Shown: positions 1 to 6,469, counted from the first letter of the stretch. The stretch is 8,829 nucleotides of DNA from Phycisphaeraceae bacterium (GCA_009827205.1 WUAK01000104.1:1-8829), one strand, 5' to 3'. Numbers and translations: made by a program. Notes: generated by a model from the sequence alone, not told the origin.

Positions 1-508
1 TGACGATGCCGCCCTCGGAGTGCCCCATCACCAGCACGCGATCTCGTGAGACCAGCTCAACCGTCCAAGCGGCCCTGATCGCCGCCTCGATCGCGGCTGC
101 CCACCGATCAAGCGTGTGCTGCTCGCGGAACTCGACCGGAGAGCCAACCGCGCTGCCCGGTTGCTCGGGCACGTCGAGGAACGAAGTCCCAGGTTTCTCA
201 ATCAGCAGAACACGGGCTCTGCCGCGGCTCTCCTCAACAGCTGCGTGCGATCCGCCGACCCTGGCCACTCTCCCCTCCAGCTCCTGAAAGTGAGAGCCAA
301 ACCCCGACCCCTGGATCCAGACAACGAGCGGAAGATCGTCATTTCCTACTGGCTCAGAAAGATAGAACGTGATCTCGCGATCAAACTCGTCGGTCGTCTC
401 ATACCGAGAGAAGGGCTGCCCCCGAACTTGCTCAACGAGATCGACCCTTTGCGCTTCAGAGCAAGCAGAGGCGAGTCCCATCACAATCAGCAGCAATAAT
501 CTTGTCAT
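1..508 (-). CDS. Alpha/beta-hydrolase, probable secreted lipoprotein (3' end missing)
   Basis: The frame starts at ATG 508 on the minus strand and stays open for 169 codons to the window edge, so the C-terminal part is absent. The first residues form a signal peptide with a short charged start, a run of leucines, and LASAC with Cys16 as a possible lipidation site. The lipobox is imperfect, with Ala rather than Leu at -3. A probable oxyanion-hole segment WIQGSG lies near residue 70. The nucleophile elbow GHSEGG has Ser164 as the presumed catalytic serine; the acid and histidine would lie in the missing part. Family knowledge puts such proteins among serine esterases or peptidases of the alpha/beta-hydrolase fold, acting here in the periplasm or at a membrane. 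The substrate cannot be told. The start is supported by GAGGAG six bases upstream. It lies 46 nt after the PPK2 gene on the same strand and may be the last gene of that operon. Confidence 0.8.
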   Translation of the reverse strand, partial: MTRLLLLIVMGLASACSEAQRVDLVEQVRGQPFSRYETTDEFDREITFYLSEPVGNDDLPLVVWIQGSGFGSHFQELEGRVARVGGSHAAVEESRGRARVLLIEKPGTSFLDVPEQPGSAVGSPVEFREQHTLDRWAAAIEAAIRAAWTVELVSRDRVLVMGHSEGGIV

Positions 509-514
509 GCGGAT

Positions 515-520
515 CTCCTC
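515..520 (-). promoter_or_regulatory. Ribosome binding site of the hydrolase, inside a hairpin
   Basis: GAGGAG lies six bases before the ATG at 508 and is the strongest Shine-Dalgarno sequence in the left block. It decides the hydrolase start. The whole motif falls in the 3' arm of an inverted repeat on the minus strand: 540-545 pairs with 518-523 (6 bp), then one G-G mismatch, then 547-549 pairs with 514-516 (3 bp), with a 16-nt loop. If the hairpin forms in the mRNA it would hide the ribosome binding site. Formation is inferred, not shown. Confidence 0.6.
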
Positions 521-554
521 GTCATTCGGTGGATGCGCAGACGAGCAGAATCCG

Positions 555-1379
555 TCACTCGATCACGACGCCCTCTAGCTCCTTGGCTTTGGGCGGCGGG
601 CTCGGGTCCATCTGCTCAAGCTCGCGGAGCACGATCTGCGAGATCGCCCAGTTGCGGTACCACTTCTTGTCCGCAGGTATCACGTGCCACGGCGCGTGCT
701 CGGTCGAGCACTTCGTGACCGCATCCTCGTAGGCGTGCATGTACTCGTCCCACCGGCTGCGGGTGTCCAGATCGCTCATGTTGAACTTCCACGCCTTGTC
801 CGGGTCGGCAAGCCTCGCCTCGAGCCGCTCCTTCTGTTCGTCCCGCGAGATGTGCAGCATGAACTTGAGAATCCGCGTCCCCGATTCTGTCAGGTTGCGT
901 TCGAACTCGTTGATCCGGTCGTAACGCGTGCGCCACTGCGTCTCCGAGACAAGCCCGAGCACCCTGACAACGAGCACATCCTCGTAGTGCGAACGATTGA
1001 ACACGCCGATCTCGCCCCGTGCCGGGGCCTGCTTGTGGATACGCCAGAGGAAATCGTGCGAGAGCTCTTCGTATGTCGGCTTTTTGAAGCTCGCCACACG
1101 CATGCCCTGCGGATTGAGCGGTCCGAGCACGTGACGGATCGTGCCGTCTTTGCCGCCGCAGTCCATGCCCTGGAGCACGATCAGCAGCGACCTCTTCGAC
1201 TCCGCGTACAGCCTGCGCTGAAGCAGCTTCATCCGCTCGACATTCTGCGCAAGCTCACGGATCGCCGCGGCTTTCTCAAGATCATTGGGCCCGCTCAGGC
1301 CAGGCGTTCTCGATGGATCGATAACATTTAAACGAACACCATCCCCGGGAGTAACAACGTGCAATTCGTAAGCGCTCAT
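555..1379 (-). CDS. ppk2: Polyphosphate kinase 2 (polyphosphate:nucleotide phosphotransferase, class III-like)
   Basis: A 274-residue cytoplasmic P-loop kinase that moves phosphate between polyphosphate and nucleotides. Walker A is GMDCGGKDG at residues 71-79, followed by TIRHVLGPLNPQG. The Walker B-like motif FNRSHYEDV is at 127-135, the lid region around 181-200 includes RLADPDKAWKFN, and the C-terminal HAPWHVIPADKKWYRNW block is at about 228-244. The single-domain length and the NRSHYEDVLVVRV signature match class III PPK2 proteins, which can phosphorylate both AMP and ADP; the class assignment is from remembered family patterns and the direction in vivo is unknown. Walker A carries Cys where Ala or Ser is more usual. 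The gene starts 9 nt after the HD-GYP stop with only a weak GGCGG upstream, so it is probably cotranscribed. All expected core motifs are intact and the protein looks full length. Confidence 0.93.
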   Translation of the reverse strand: MSAYELHVVTPGDGVRLNVIDPSRTPGLSGPNDLEKAAAIRELAQNVERMKLLQRRLYAESKRSLLIVLQGMDCGGKDGTIRHVLGPLNPQGMRVASFKKPTYEELSHDFLWRIHKQAPARGEIGVFNRSHYEDVLVVRVLGLVSETQWRTRYDRINEFERNLTESGTRILKFMLHISRDEQKERLEARLADPDKAWKFNMSDLDTRSRWDEYMHAYEDAVTKCSTEHAPWHVIPADKKWYRNWAISQIVLRELEQMDPSPPPKAKELEGVVIE

Positions 1380-1388
1380 GCGCAGAGC

Positions 1389-2063
1389 TTACCGCCCGGG
1401 CCGAAGGTCGCGGACACGGTCGTCGAGATGATCGATATCACTGAACCCGGGCACATCGACGCCGTCGTTAAAGTAGTGCATGATCCAATCGAGCTCGCCC
1501 TTGGACTGCAGCTCCTTGAACGCCTCGACAGCCTCCGGGAAGTACCTCGTCCCGCTCCCCCGCGTCAACTCTTCAACAGCCCCCCGAGCCGCGGCGTCCC
1601 CGATCTCGGCGCGGTAAGGCCTGATGCTCGTCAGCGCATCAAATGTGTCAATCACCGCGAAGTACCGCGCGGCAGCAGGTATCGCCTCGCCGGCTAAGCC
1701 ATCGGGGTAGCCAAGCCCGTCCCAACGCTCGTGATGGCTGCGCACCATCGAGAGCAACTCAGGCTCCGTGATCCCGATCGCTTCAAGTCTGGCGACGCCG
1801 AGCAACGGGTGCCTCTTGATCTCCTCGAACTCGGCATCAGTCAGCCGGCCCGGCTTACGCAGGATCGCGTCGTCGATGTCGATCTTCCCGATGTCGTGCA
1901 GTGCGGCACCGAGCGTGATGAGCCTGAGCCTCTCACCCCGCACACCGAACGCCTCCGCCAGTGCCCGGGTGTAGAGCGTCACACGCCACGTGTGCGCAGC
2001 GGTCGCCGCGTCTTTCATCTCAACCGTTGTCAGCAGCGCCTGGAGCAGATCAGGCTCGATCAC
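1389..2063 (-). CDS. Stand-alone HD-GYP domain phosphohydrolase (probable c-di-GMP phosphodiesterase)
   Basis: A 224-residue protein that is almost only an HD-GYP domain, with no receiver, PAS or membrane segment. The metal-site residues are all present: His24, HDIGK at 56-60, HP at 85-86, HHERWDGLGYP at 110-120 containing the GYP signature, Asp139 and the following DALTSIRPYR. HD-GYP proteins with this full set usually hydrolyse c-di-GMP to pGpG or GMP; other cyclic dinucleotides are possible and nothing here fixes the substrate. The start is GTG at 2063, chosen because it overlaps the stop of the phosphatase gene as GTGA, the arrangement expected for translational coupling. An internal ATG at residue 16 would cut into the first helix and lose the overlap. 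The lack of an attached sensor suggests its input comes from its partner, the phosphatase. Confidence 0.92.
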   Translation of the reverse strand: MIEPDLLQALLTTVEMKDAATAAHTWRVTLYTRALAEAFGVRGERLRLITLGAALHDIGKIDIDDAILRKPGRLTDAEFEEIKRHPLLGVARLEAIGITEPELLSMVRSHHERWDGLGYPDGLAGEAIPAAARYFAVIDTFDALTSIRPYRAEIGDAAARGAVEELTRGSGTRYFPEAVEAFKELQSKGELDWIMHYFNDGVDVPGFSDIDHLDDRVRDLRPGR

Positions 2064-3178
2064 GAAGCAGCCCCGGACTCGAACATCAAAACCGATCGAT
2101 CATCCGTCGCCACCGCGTGCCCGGCGACCGATCCCATCACATCCTCGATCGACTCGGCCATGCTCTTGCGACGAGCCTTCTGCACCAGCTCGAGCACACC
2201 GTCCTCGCCGAGCATCTGCCCGCCCTCGACTCCAGCCTCCGAGAGTCCATCTGAGAACAGCACCAGCCGGTCCGTGCGACCAAGATCAACGTAGTCTGCC
2301 TGAAGTTCCTCGTACGGCGCGATCCCAATGGGCATGGTCTGCGATCCGATCGTCCGTACAGAACCTTCACTCAGAACGATCGCCGACGGATGCCCGCACC
2401 CAACAAGCGAGCACTGACCCGAACTCTGCGCTCGAACAAACCACGCGGTTGCGAAGATATTGCTCGTTGTCAGTTCGATCAGAGCGTCGTTGCACTCGCT
2501 CACGAGCGATTCCAGCGAACCGCCCGACGCGGATGCGCGGCGGAACGACGCCTTGAGCATCGCCATCACGATCCCGGCGCGCACACCGTGGCCCGATACA
2601 TCCGCGAGCACGATGTCCGCGTGGTCACCGTGATCCACGGCATCGATCAGATCGCCCCCCATCGATCCCGATGCCTCGCTCGTGGCAACCACCCGCCCCC
2701 AAGCACCCCGCATCTCAAGCGGCGGGGTCAGCTCGGCGTGCATCTGCGAAGCGATGTCCAATTCCGCGGCGCGCTCAACCGATGTCTTGCCCTCACCCGC
2801 AAGGATCAGCACAAACACAACATAAGCCAGCGCCACACTCACTACCGCGGCGAGCCCGGTCAAGCTGAACCCCGTCGCCGGTGGCCAGAGCCAGCTCGGG
2901 AACAGCCCGCCGTACCCAATGAACGTCAGCGCGTGCAGCGCGATCGCCGGGGGCAGGAGCTTGAGCGTCCACATGAAGCTGAGGCCGTACAGCGTCCCGA
3001 TCAATCCGGACACAACAGAGATGAAGCACACCGACACAACCGTGTAGCCCGCTGACTCGATCGGCACAACGAGCAGCGGCGCGAACGTCAGAAAGAGCGC
3101 AATCGAGAGCAGCACGCGCGCACGCTGCGAGAGCAAGTCGATAAACCGCTCTTTATGCTTCTGTGGGCGACGAGACAT
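2060..3178 (-). CDS. Membrane-anchored PP2C/SpoIIE-type serine/threonine phosphatase
   Basis: A 372-residue protein. The basic N terminus is followed by about four hydrophobic segments (roughly 22-40, 46-66, 68-90, 103-127), then a short linker and a cytoplasmic SpoIIE/RsbU phosphatase domain (about 140-368). Metal-binding acids appear in GGDLIDAV (Asp176), ADVSGHG at 192-198 (Asp193), FSDGLSEA at 308-315 (Asp310) and DDRS at 359-362. GHPSAI at 262-267 is also typical. Family members dephosphorylate anti-sigma-factor antagonists (STAS proteins) in partner-switching pathways; no STAS or anti-sigma gene is in the window, so the target is unknown. The membrane part has no recognisable sensor fold and may itself sense the signal. 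The gene starts 4 nt after the lipA stop and its own stop overlaps the HD-GYP start, so all three are very likely cotranscribed. The start has no strong Shine-Dalgarno sequence. Confidence 0.9.
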   Translation of the reverse strand: MSRRPQKHKERFIDLLSQRARVLLSIALFLTFAPLLVVPIESAGYTVVSVCFISVVSGLIGTLYGLSFMWTLKLLPPAIALHALTFIGYGGLFPSWLWPPATGFSLTGLAAVVSVALAYVVFVLILAGEGKTSVERAAELDIASQMHAELTPPLEMRGAWGRVVATSEASGSMGGDLIDAVDHGDHADIVLADVSGHGVRAGIVMAMLKASFRRASASGGSLESLVSECNDALIELTTSNIFATAWFVRAQSSGQCSLVGCGHPSAIVLSEGSVRTIGSQTMPIGIAPYEELQADYVDLGRTDRLVLFSDGLSEAGVEGGQMLGEDGVLELVQKARRKSMAESIEDVMGSVAGHAVATDDRSVLMFESGAAS

Positions 3179-3182
3179 CCGC

Positions 3183-4301
3183 TCAGTCTAATGCGTTGCG
3201 TTCGGCCCGCGCCTTCCGCTCGGCTTCGATCGTGCTCAGGATGTCGGCCTGGTGGTCCGCGTGGTAGCTCGAACGCACCATCGGACCCGACTCGACTACC
3301 TTGAGCCCACGCCTGATACCTTCCTCGTGGTACATCTCGAACGTATCGGGATGGACCCAGCGATCGATGGGCAGGTGGTTGCGCGTGGGCTGCAAGTACT
3401 GACCGATCGTGAGGATGTCGCACGGGTCGCCCGGGTTCGGACCCGAGTGCTTGCTGGTCAGCTCGACGAGATCGTCCATCAGCTCAAGAACCTCAGAGTC
3501 CTTCTCACCGATCCCAACCATGATGCCGGTCTTAGCAACGCCCCCCTGCTCCTTCACGCGCCGGAGCAGCTCGATCGAGCGGTCGTACTTCGCGCTCGGG
3601 CGCACCGCGGGGTACATGCGCTTCACGGTCTCGATGTTGTGGTTGATGATGTGAGGTTTCGCGTCGATCACGAGCTGAAGCGCAGCCGCATCGCCCATGA
3701 AGTCAGGGATCAGGACCTCGATCGACATGTCCGGGCAAGATTCCTTCGAACGAACGATCATCTCCGCCCAGATGCCGGCGCCACCATCGGGAAGCTCGTC
3801 GCGGTTCACACTCGTGACAACAACATGCTTGAGTCCCATGAGCGCCAGACTCTCGGCGACCCGCCTCGGCTCGTCCTTGTCGAGAACCGGGGGCTTGCCA
3901 GTCTTGACGTTGCAGAACCCGCACGCGCGAGTGCAGGTGTCGCCCAGAATCATGATCGTCGCCACACCCCGGGCCCAGCACTCGCCCATATTGGGGCAAC
4001 CCGCCTCCTCGCAAACGGTGAACAGGCTGTGCTCGTGCAGGATGTCCTTGAGCTTGTCGTAGCCCTCGCCGCCCGGCATCTTCGCCTTGAGCCACTTGGG
4101 CTTGAGCTTCGTCGAGAGCATCTGCGGGTTCTCTGGCTGGTTATTGAGGACCATGCCAGTCAGGCTGACCAGAGGCTTGGCAGCCCGCTTCATCGGGTCG
4201 CCGCCCAGCGGCCTCGGGTGCCTGGCCAGAGTCCGCTCGGTGGCGGTCGTCCTGCTCGGGGTGCTGCCGGTATCGGGCGGGCTGGGGTCCTGGTAACTCA
4301 T
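3183..4301 (-). CDS. lipA: Lipoyl synthase, radical SAM enzyme
   Basis: LipA inserts two sulfur atoms into the octanoyl chain carried by lipoyl domains of 2-oxoacid dehydrogenases and the glycine cleavage H protein. Both iron-sulfur clusters are readable: the auxiliary cluster motif CEEAGCPNMGEC with Cys97, Cys102 and Cys108, and the radical SAM motif CTRACGFC with Cys123, Cys127 and Cys130. RSSYH at 343-347 supplies the conserved serine ligand of the auxiliary cluster, and ILTIGQYLQPT at about 296-306 is also diagnostic. The called protein is 372 residues, longer than the usual 290-330. The excess is mainly a Pro/Thr/Ser-rich N terminus. An internal ATG at 4193 (residue 37, MKRAAKPLV) gives a more usual length and is a credible alternative start; neither ATG has a strong ribosome binding site. 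A short Gly/Pro insert precedes the ILTIGQY block. It is the first gene of the minus-strand operon; lipB is not in the window. Confidence 0.95.
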   Translation of the reverse strand: MSYQDPSPPDTGSTPSRTTATERTLARHPRPLGGDPMKRAAKPLVSLTGMVLNNQPENPQMLSTKLKPKWLKAKMPGGEGYDKLKDILHEHSLFTVCEEAGCPNMGECWARGVATIMILGDTCTRACGFCNVKTGKPPVLDKDEPRRVAESLALMGLKHVVVTSVNRDELPDGGAGIWAEMIVRSKESCPDMSIEVLIPDFMGDAAALQLVIDAKPHIINHNIETVKRMYPAVRPSAKYDRSIELLRRVKEQGGVAKTGIMVGIGEKDSEVLELMDDLVELTSKHSGPNPGDPCDILTIGQYLQPTRNHLPIDRWVHPDTFEMYHEEGIRRGLKVVESGPMVRSSYHADHQADILSTIEAERKARAERNALD

Positions 4302-4318
4302 CCGACAACTCTAGTCGG
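4302..4318 (-). repeat. Small inverted repeat abutting the lipA start codon
   Basis: Arms CCGAC (4302-4306) and GTCGG (4314-4318) with a 7-nt spacer lie directly before the ATG at 4301. If lipA starts at 4301 the hairpin would occupy the place of the ribosome binding site; if lipA starts at 4193 it lies in the leader. With only 5 bp it could be chance. Confidence 0.35.
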
Positions 4319-4442
4319 CAACTCGCCCTCGTCTGGCCAGAATCATGCCAGGCAGGGCGCATCGTTCGCGCCTCGGTGATTCTCCCCGCTTTGCATGCGA
4401 TTCGACACATGTCACAGGGCCCAGCGGTCGATAAAAACCTGT

Positions 4443-4495
4443 CCCTCGGTGCGCGGGCGGATCGGTCTTTGACCCGCTAGACTCGCTGCCGAGGG
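4443..4495 (+). repeat. Nested inverted repeats in the leader of the export gene
   Basis: The outer arms CCCTCGG (4443-4449) and CCGAGGG (4489-4495) match perfectly over 7 bp. Inside them GCGGG (4453-4457) pairs with CCCGC (4473-4477). The innermost stretch also contains GGTC-TTT-GACC (4464-4474), an alternative small stem. Read as RNA this could fold into a two-level stem upstream of the export gene. There is no T run after it, so it is not a classic terminator. Function is unknown. Confidence 0.4.
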
Positions 4496-4576
4496 CCGAT
4501 AGGTCCGATAGAGTGTGCGTCTCGCCAACGGATGGCGGGCACCGAAAGAATATCCGAGCCCCCGGATCCCATAGAC

Positions 4577-6115
4577 ATGATCAACGACGTGAAGACCAGC
4601 GGCACCCCCAGGCGTTTCCTCACCGCAGCGGCTCTCGCCTCCACAATGACCCTCCTAGGGCTCGCCTCCACCGGCTGTGAGATGGATGACTACATGAATC
4701 CATCAACCACTGGCCGCTGGGAGCACACCCCCACGACCATGCCCATCCTCAAGCGGATCGCCGCGATCGAGTCCGACGACAGCGAGTTCGTCCAGATCAC
4801 CGAGGTCAGAGCAGAGGATCTCAGACCCCTCGTCACCGAGTACAGGCTCGCACCGGGCGACACCCTTGAGATCTCGATCTTCAACTACCCCGTCAGCGGG
4901 ACCACCACACCCTTCGCGGTCCGTGTCGAGAACAACGGCACAATCGAGCTGCCCCAGATCGGCAAGTTCTACGTCCTGGGAGGCACAAGCGACGAGATCC
5001 GCCGAATTGTTGAAGACGGCCTCATCAAGCAGGACCTCATCAGAAACCCAGAAATCTCAGTCCTCATCACCGGACGAAGCGAGCAGCAGTTCAGCCTCAT
5101 CGGCTCCGTCCGCGCACCCGGACCCTACTTCATCCCGCAGCCCTCGTACCGGCTTCTCGACGCACTCGCCGCCGCGGGCGGCCTGATCGACCCGAGCGTT
5201 GCCGAGATCTTCATCATCCGCCAGATCGCCCTCACAGACGAGTACTCCGACATCGGCGCACCCGCTGGGGCCACACCCATCGATCCAAGCACGGGCGACA
5301 CCAGAAACGACGGCGAGAGCCAGGACGAAAGCAGTGATCGGCTCCTTGAACTCATCGATGAGCTCAGCGAGCCCGCTTCGCCAGCGATCAGAGCACCTCA
5401 GGGCACCAATCTTGCATGGCAGCCAGAGGACGACGAGCAGGACCCTCTGGTTGATCTCATCGACGAGGCCAACCAGCCAGAAGGGCAGCAGGGCAACCAG
5501 TTCGACGACTCCCGAAGCCAGTGGATCTTCATCGACGGCCGCTGGGTCCAGATCAAAGACCGCTCGGGCGACCTCGCCCAGGGCCTCCGCGAGCGAGCCG
5601 ACGAAGAACTCTCAGTCGAGAACCTCGTAACCCAGAGAATCATCTCGGTCCCGGTCGAGCCCCTGATGCAGGGCGATGCAAGACAGAACATCGTCATCCG
5701 CCCGGGTGACATCATCCGCATCCCGCAGCGATCGGGCGGCACCGTGTATATCGCCGGCCAGGTCAACAGACCCGGCGCGTTCGACGTCGTCCCACAGCTG
5801 ACCCTTATGAGGTTGTTCGCTTCAGCGGGCGGCCTCGGCGGCCTGGCGATCCCGGAACGAGTCGACATCACCCGGATGGTCGGAACCGACCGTCAGGCCA
5901 CGATCCGCGTGAACTACAGAGCCATCGCCAACGGCGAGCAGCCCGACTTGTTCATCAAGCCCAACGATTACATCAACGTGGGCACCAACTTCTGGGCATA
6001 CCCGCTGGCTGTCATCCGAGGGGGGTTCCGTGCGACCTACGGCTTCGGCTTCTTGCTCGACCGGAACTTCGGCAACGACGTCTTCGGTGCCCCACCGCGA
6101 GACGGCACGTTCTAA
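4577..6115 (+). CDS. Polysaccharide export outer-membrane lipoprotein (Wza-like, Poly_export/SLBB)
   Basis: A 512-residue lipoprotein of the outer-membrane polysaccharide channel family. Starting at ATG 4577 gives a compact signal peptide with PRRFL, a hydrophobic core and LASTGC, so Cys34 is the predicted lipidated residue. The upstream in-frame ATG at 4532 would add 15 residues before the signal and is less likely; neither has a clear Shine-Dalgarno. The Poly_export region is about 88-165 (YRLAPGDTLEISIFNYPV onward), followed by the first SLBB region at 170-215 (SLIGSVRAPGPYFIP...LLDALAAAGGL). A low-complexity acidic insert occupies about 217-330. The second SLBB region is at 388-435 (GTVYIAGQVNRPGAF...LMRLFASAGGL). 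The C-terminal tail YPLAVIRGGFRATYGFGFLLDR probably contributes the outer-membrane-spanning part, as in Wza. It heads the plus-strand block and fits exopolysaccharide export. No polymerase, flippase or glycosyltransferase gene is in the window. Confidence 0.93.
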   Translation: MINDVKTSGTPRRFLTAAALASTMTLLGLASTGCEMDDYMNPSTTGRWEHTPTTMPILKRIAAIESDDSEFVQITEVRAEDLRPLVTEYRLAPGDTLEISIFNYPVSGTTTPFAVRVENNGTIELPQIGKFYVLGGTSDEIRRIVEDGLIKQDLIRNPEISVLITGRSEQQFSLIGSVRAPGPYFIPQPSYRLLDALAAAGGLIDPSVAEIFIIRQIALTDEYSDIGAPAGATPIDPSTGDTRNDGESQDESSDRLLELIDELSEPASPAIRAPQGTNLAWQPEDDEQDPLVDLIDEANQPEGQQGNQFDDSRSQWIFIDGRWVQIKDRSGDLAQGLRERADEELSVENLVTQRIISVPVEPLMQGDARQNIVIRPGDIIRIPQRSGGTVYIAGQVNRPGAFDVVPQLTLMRLFASAGGLGGLAIPERVDITRMVGTDRQATIRVNYRAIANGEQPDLFIKPNDYINVGTNFWAYPLAVIRGGFRATYGFGFLLDRNFGNDVFGAPPRDGTF

Positions 6116-6221
6116 CCTGGATCTGCCCAGAAAATCGGTCTGACGAACTTCCTCCGTTTCGCCCAAACCGGCGCCCAAGGGTGTCCCCAGGGCTCTCGGG
6201 AGGCAACAATCAACAGCTATC

Positions 6222-6249
6222 GGCCCACGCTGGAAGGATCGCGTGGGCC
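6222..6249 (+). repeat. Perfect 9-bp GC-rich hairpin with a GGA-containing loop
   Basis: The arms GGCCCACGC (6222-6230) and GCGTGGGCC (6241-6249) are perfect inverted complements, with the 10-nt loop TGGAAGGATC. It lies about 107 nt after the export stop and 220 nt before the exosortase ATG. No T run follows, so an intrinsic terminator is unlikely. The loop contains AAGGAT, resembling the core of CsrA/RsmA binding sites (ARGGAU in a hairpin loop). It could equally be an mRNA processing or stabilising element or a DNA operator. Confidence 0.6.
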
Positions 6250-6454
6250 TGTTCTGAACCGCGGCTCGGACACGGACGTATCACCGATCCCGCAGGACAT
6301 CTCGTGGGCTTTCCGAGCTATTCGCAGAATGCGGGCAACCTTCGCCCGATCAGCGAACCGGCATCAGGAACCCCGTCTTGCGGGCCGATCAACGGATACA
6401 ACACACCAGGGCATACACCCGCCTGTTTAGGTGGTGCCCACGCGCGTGTCAGGT

Positions 6455-6460
6455 GGAGAG
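6455..6460 (+). promoter_or_regulatory. Ribosome binding site deciding the exosortase start
   Basis: GGAGAG, within AGGTGGAGAG, lies nine bases before ATG 6470. It supports that ATG over the in-frame GTG at 6431, which has no such motif and directly follows a TAG. Confidence 0.7.
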
Positions 6461-6469
6461 CCGTTCGAG

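Larger units (their letters stand above)
4302..4576. promoter_or_regulatory. Divergent intergenic region between lipA and the export gene
   Basis: This 275-nt stretch separates two divergent blocks and must hold both promoters. I see no convincing gene in it. No clean -35/-10 pair stands out on either strand: TTGACC at 4469-4474 on the plus strand lacks a good -10 at normal spacing, and the A-rich GATAAAAA near 4430 lacks a good -35. Several short inverted repeats are present: 4302-4318, 4333-4351 (CTGGC/GCCAG arms, 9-nt spacer) and the nested set 4443-4495. They could be operators or leader structures. The region is noticeably richer in A and T runs than the flanking genes. Confidence 0.6.
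6116..6469 (+). other. 354-nt gap without a convincing gene
   Basis: Between the export gene stop and the exosortase start I find no ORF with a credible start, ribosome binding site and family signature. The frame of the export gene reopens straight after its TAA and runs 104 codons to TAG at 6428-6430, but it has no ATG, GTG or TTG until ATG 6329, which has no ribosome binding site. Another frame opening at GTG 6181 continues into the exosortase out of frame and is treated as a shadow. The notable content is the hairpin at 6222-6249 and a smaller one at 6332-6348 (CGGGC/GCCCG arms, 7-nt loop). No T-run terminator or clear promoter was seen. Confidence 0.55.

Noticed and set aside
684..1331. 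215-codon plus-strand open frame opposite PPK2
   Set aside because: It is antisense to an intact PPK2 with complete Walker motifs and has no recognisable domain.
3252..4379. 375-codon plus-strand open frame opposite lipA
   Set aside because: It is antisense to a clear lipoyl synthase with both cluster motifs, and its Arg/Val/Leu-rich translation is typical of antisense frames in GC-rich genes.
4401..4416. CRP/FNR-like site (TTCGA-N6-TCACA) in the divergent intergenic region
   Set aside because: One half-site matches but the other agrees at only three of five positions; this is too weak to call without a known regulator.
4469..4497. Sigma-70 promoter built on TTGACC at 4469-4474
   Set aside because: No acceptable -10 element lies 16-18 nt downstream; the TAGACT at 4478 is far too close.
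4590..4680. Tat signal peptide on the export lipoprotein because of the RRFL motif
   Set aside because: The Tat pattern needs a residue between RR and FL; here RR is followed directly by FL after Pro. A normal Sec lipoprotein signal explains the sequence.
6329..6430. Small ORF of 33 codons before the exosortase
   Set aside because: It has no ribosome binding site, no recognisable features, and lies in a region where several frames are open by chance.
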